Shown piece by piece: positions 5,463-6,587 of a stretch of 6,587 bases of DNA. Below the pieces are notes generated by a model, which saw only the letters and a program-made list of their open reading frames with translations, had not been told where the DNA came from and did no database searches. The position numbers and the translations under genes were made by a program. Source of the DNA: an uncultured Oscillibacter sp. (GTDB lineage Bacteria; Bacillota; Clostridia; Oscillospirales; Oscillospiraceae); NCBI GenBank assembly GCA_910585385.1, contig CAJUDV010000062.1, positions 1-6,587 on the forward strand, written 5' to 3'. Numbering within the stretch: position 1 is the first letter of the stretch; each line of letters begins with the position of its first letter.

Positions 5463-6587
5463 ATGTATCAGCTGGTGATTGCGGAAAAGCCGTCGGTTGC
5501 CATGAGCATCGCCAAGGTGCTGGGGGCCACGGCCCGGAAGGAGGGCCACATGGAGGGCGGGGGCTGGCTGGTGAGCTGGTGCGTGGGGCATCTGGCGGAG
5601 CTGGCCGAGCCTGCGGCCTATGACCCCCGGTACGGCAAGTGGCGGCGGGAGGATTTGCCCATCCTGCCGGAAAGCTGGCGCTTTACTGTCGGGCAGGAGA
5701 AACGGAGCCAGTTCGACACCCTGCGGACCCTGCTGCGCCGGGAGGACGTGTCCGAGGTGGTGAACGCCTGCGACGCTGGCCGGGAGGGAGAGCTGATTTT
5801 CCGCACCGCCTACCATCTGGCCGGATGCGCCAAGCCTATGAAGCGGCTGTGGATCTCCAGCATGGAGGACGGGGCCATCCGGGAGGGCTTTGCCAGCCTC
5901 CGCCCCGGCAGGGACTATGACGGCCTCCACCAAGCGGCCCTGTGCCGCCAGAAGGCCGATTGGCTGGTGGGCATCAACGCCACCCGCCTGTTTTCGGTGC
6001 TGTATAACCGGACGCTGAACATCGGGCGGGTGATGTCCCCCACGCTGGCGCTCATTGTCCAGCGGGAGGCGGAGATCGCCGCCTTTGCCCCGGAACCGTT
6101 CTACACGGTGGAGCTGGACTGCGGCGGCATGACCGTCACGGGGGAGCGGATCAGCGTCAAGAAGGACGCTTCCGCCCTCGCCGCTGCTTGTGAAGGCCAC
6201 GCTGCCACTATTCAGACGGCGGAACGCCGGGAGAAGTCCGAGAAGCCCCCGGCACTCTACGACCTGACCACCCTCCAGCGGGAGGCCAACCGCGCCCTGG
6301 GCTACACCGCCCAGCAGACCCTGGACTACCTCCAGGCCCTCTATGAGAAGAAGCTGTGTACTTATCCCCGGACGGACAGCCGGTATCTGACGGACGATAT
6401 GGAGAACACCGTCCCCGCTCTGGTCTCCGCCGCCGCTGTTGTCTGCGGTCTGGACGCGCCGGGGGAGGTGCTGGCCTCCCAGGTCTGCAACAGCGGGAAA
6501 GTCACGGACCACCACGCCGTTGTTCCTACCAGAAGCGCCGCTGCCGCCGACCTCTCCGCCCTGCCCCTGGGAGAGCGGGAGGTCCTG
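5463..6587 (+). CDS. topB: DNA topoisomerase III (type IA), 3' partial
   Basis: Type IA topoisomerase that passes DNA strands through a transient single-strand break; in mobile elements it likely helps resolve DNA during transfer or replication. The first 375 codons are visible and the window ends mid-gene, roughly halfway through a typical protein. The N-terminus MYQLVIAEKPSVA carries the Toprim glutamate E8. The Toprim acidic motif is CDAGREGE with D104 and E108; G106 replaces the second Asp of DxDxE, as I recall from Firmicute relatives. GHLAEL is at 42-47, and the GRV-SPTLAL motif at 189-198 has Met191 where chromosomal enzymes usually have Gln. The catalytic tyrosine is Y301 in TYPRTDSRYL, and TDHHAVVPT follows at 348-356. 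ATG 5463 is chosen for its homology and for AAGGGAG 8 nt upstream; an in-frame GTG at 5454 is less likely. It is separated from the upstream operon by the reversed gene and a structured leader. Confidence 0.95.
   Translation, partial: MYQLVIAEKPSVAMSIAKVLGATARKEGHMEGGGWLVSWCVGHLAELAEPAAYDPRYGKWRREDLPILPESWRFTVGQEKRSQFDTLRTLLRREDVSEVVNACDAGREGELIFRTAYHLAGCAKPMKRLWISSMEDGAIREGFASLRPGRDYDGLHQAALCRQKADWLVGINATRLFSVLYNRTLNIGRVMSPTLALIVQREAEIAAFAPEPFYTVELDCGGMTVTGERISVKKDASALAAACEGHAATIQTAERREKSEKPPALYDLTTLQREANRALGYTAQQTLDYLQALYEKKLCTYPRTDSRYLTDDMENTVPALVSAAAVVCGLDAPGEVLASQVCNSGKVTDHHAVVPTRSAAAADLSALPLGEREVL

Noticed and set aside
5292..6515. Minus-strand open frame of 407 codons opposite topB
   Set aside because: It is antisense to a clear topoisomerase, runs into the reversed gene in another frame, and looks like a composition artefact.
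1..6587. Insertion sequence, CRISPR array, tRNA or rRNA gene, attachment site or oriT
   Set aside because: I saw no transposase or integrase motifs, no regularly spaced repeats, no tRNA-like fold and no relaxase or nic-like region. These parts of the element would lie outside the window.

Overview
The window looks like part of the conjugation module of an integrative and conjugative element of the Tn1549 / Clostridioides difficile CTn type, in a gut Firmicute (class Clostridia). The reasons are gene order and family content. A VirB4-type ATPase (CD1110 family) is followed by an NlpC/P60 membrane protein (CD1108 family), a small coiled-coil protein (DUF4315), a secreted DUF4366 protein (CD1107 family), a small cysteine protein and a topoisomerase III. 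Hand-counted rows of the conserved genes range from about 55 to 75% GC, which fits a high-GC Oscillospiraceae-like host. The host cannot be named from sequence alone.

Layout. Positions 1-5014 hold five plus-strand genes packed as one translationally coupled run: virB4 (5' end cut off by the window), the CD1108-type peptidase, the DUF4315 protein, the DUF4366/SH3 protein and a 57-residue Cys4 protein. Three junctions overlap by 4 or 8 nt and one has a 15-nt gap; the four downstream starts have strong AGGAGG-like ribosome sites. From 5018 to 5338 one gene lies on the minus strand and converges on the operon end with a 3-bp gap. It encodes an unrecognised acidic 106-residue protein, is about 51% GC, and has its own plausible promoter. 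Positions 5339-5462 are an AT-richer divergent intergenic region. It holds that promoter and a 12-bp hairpin that partly overlaps a second hairpin covering the ribosome site of topB. From 5463 to the window end is the first half (375 codons) of a topoisomerase III.

How the genes work together. VirB4 would power assembly and operation of the mating channel at the inner face of the membrane. The CD1108-type protein would cut peptidoglycan outside the membrane to let the channel through. The DUF4366/SH3 protein is a membrane-anchored, wall-facing partner. The DUF4315 and Cys4 proteins are small conserved accessories of unknown role. TopB probably resolves DNA topology during transfer or replication of the element. 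The most unusual parts are the reversed lower-GC gene and the structured leader in front of topB. The rest is a recognisable, though compactly built, ICE transfer module.
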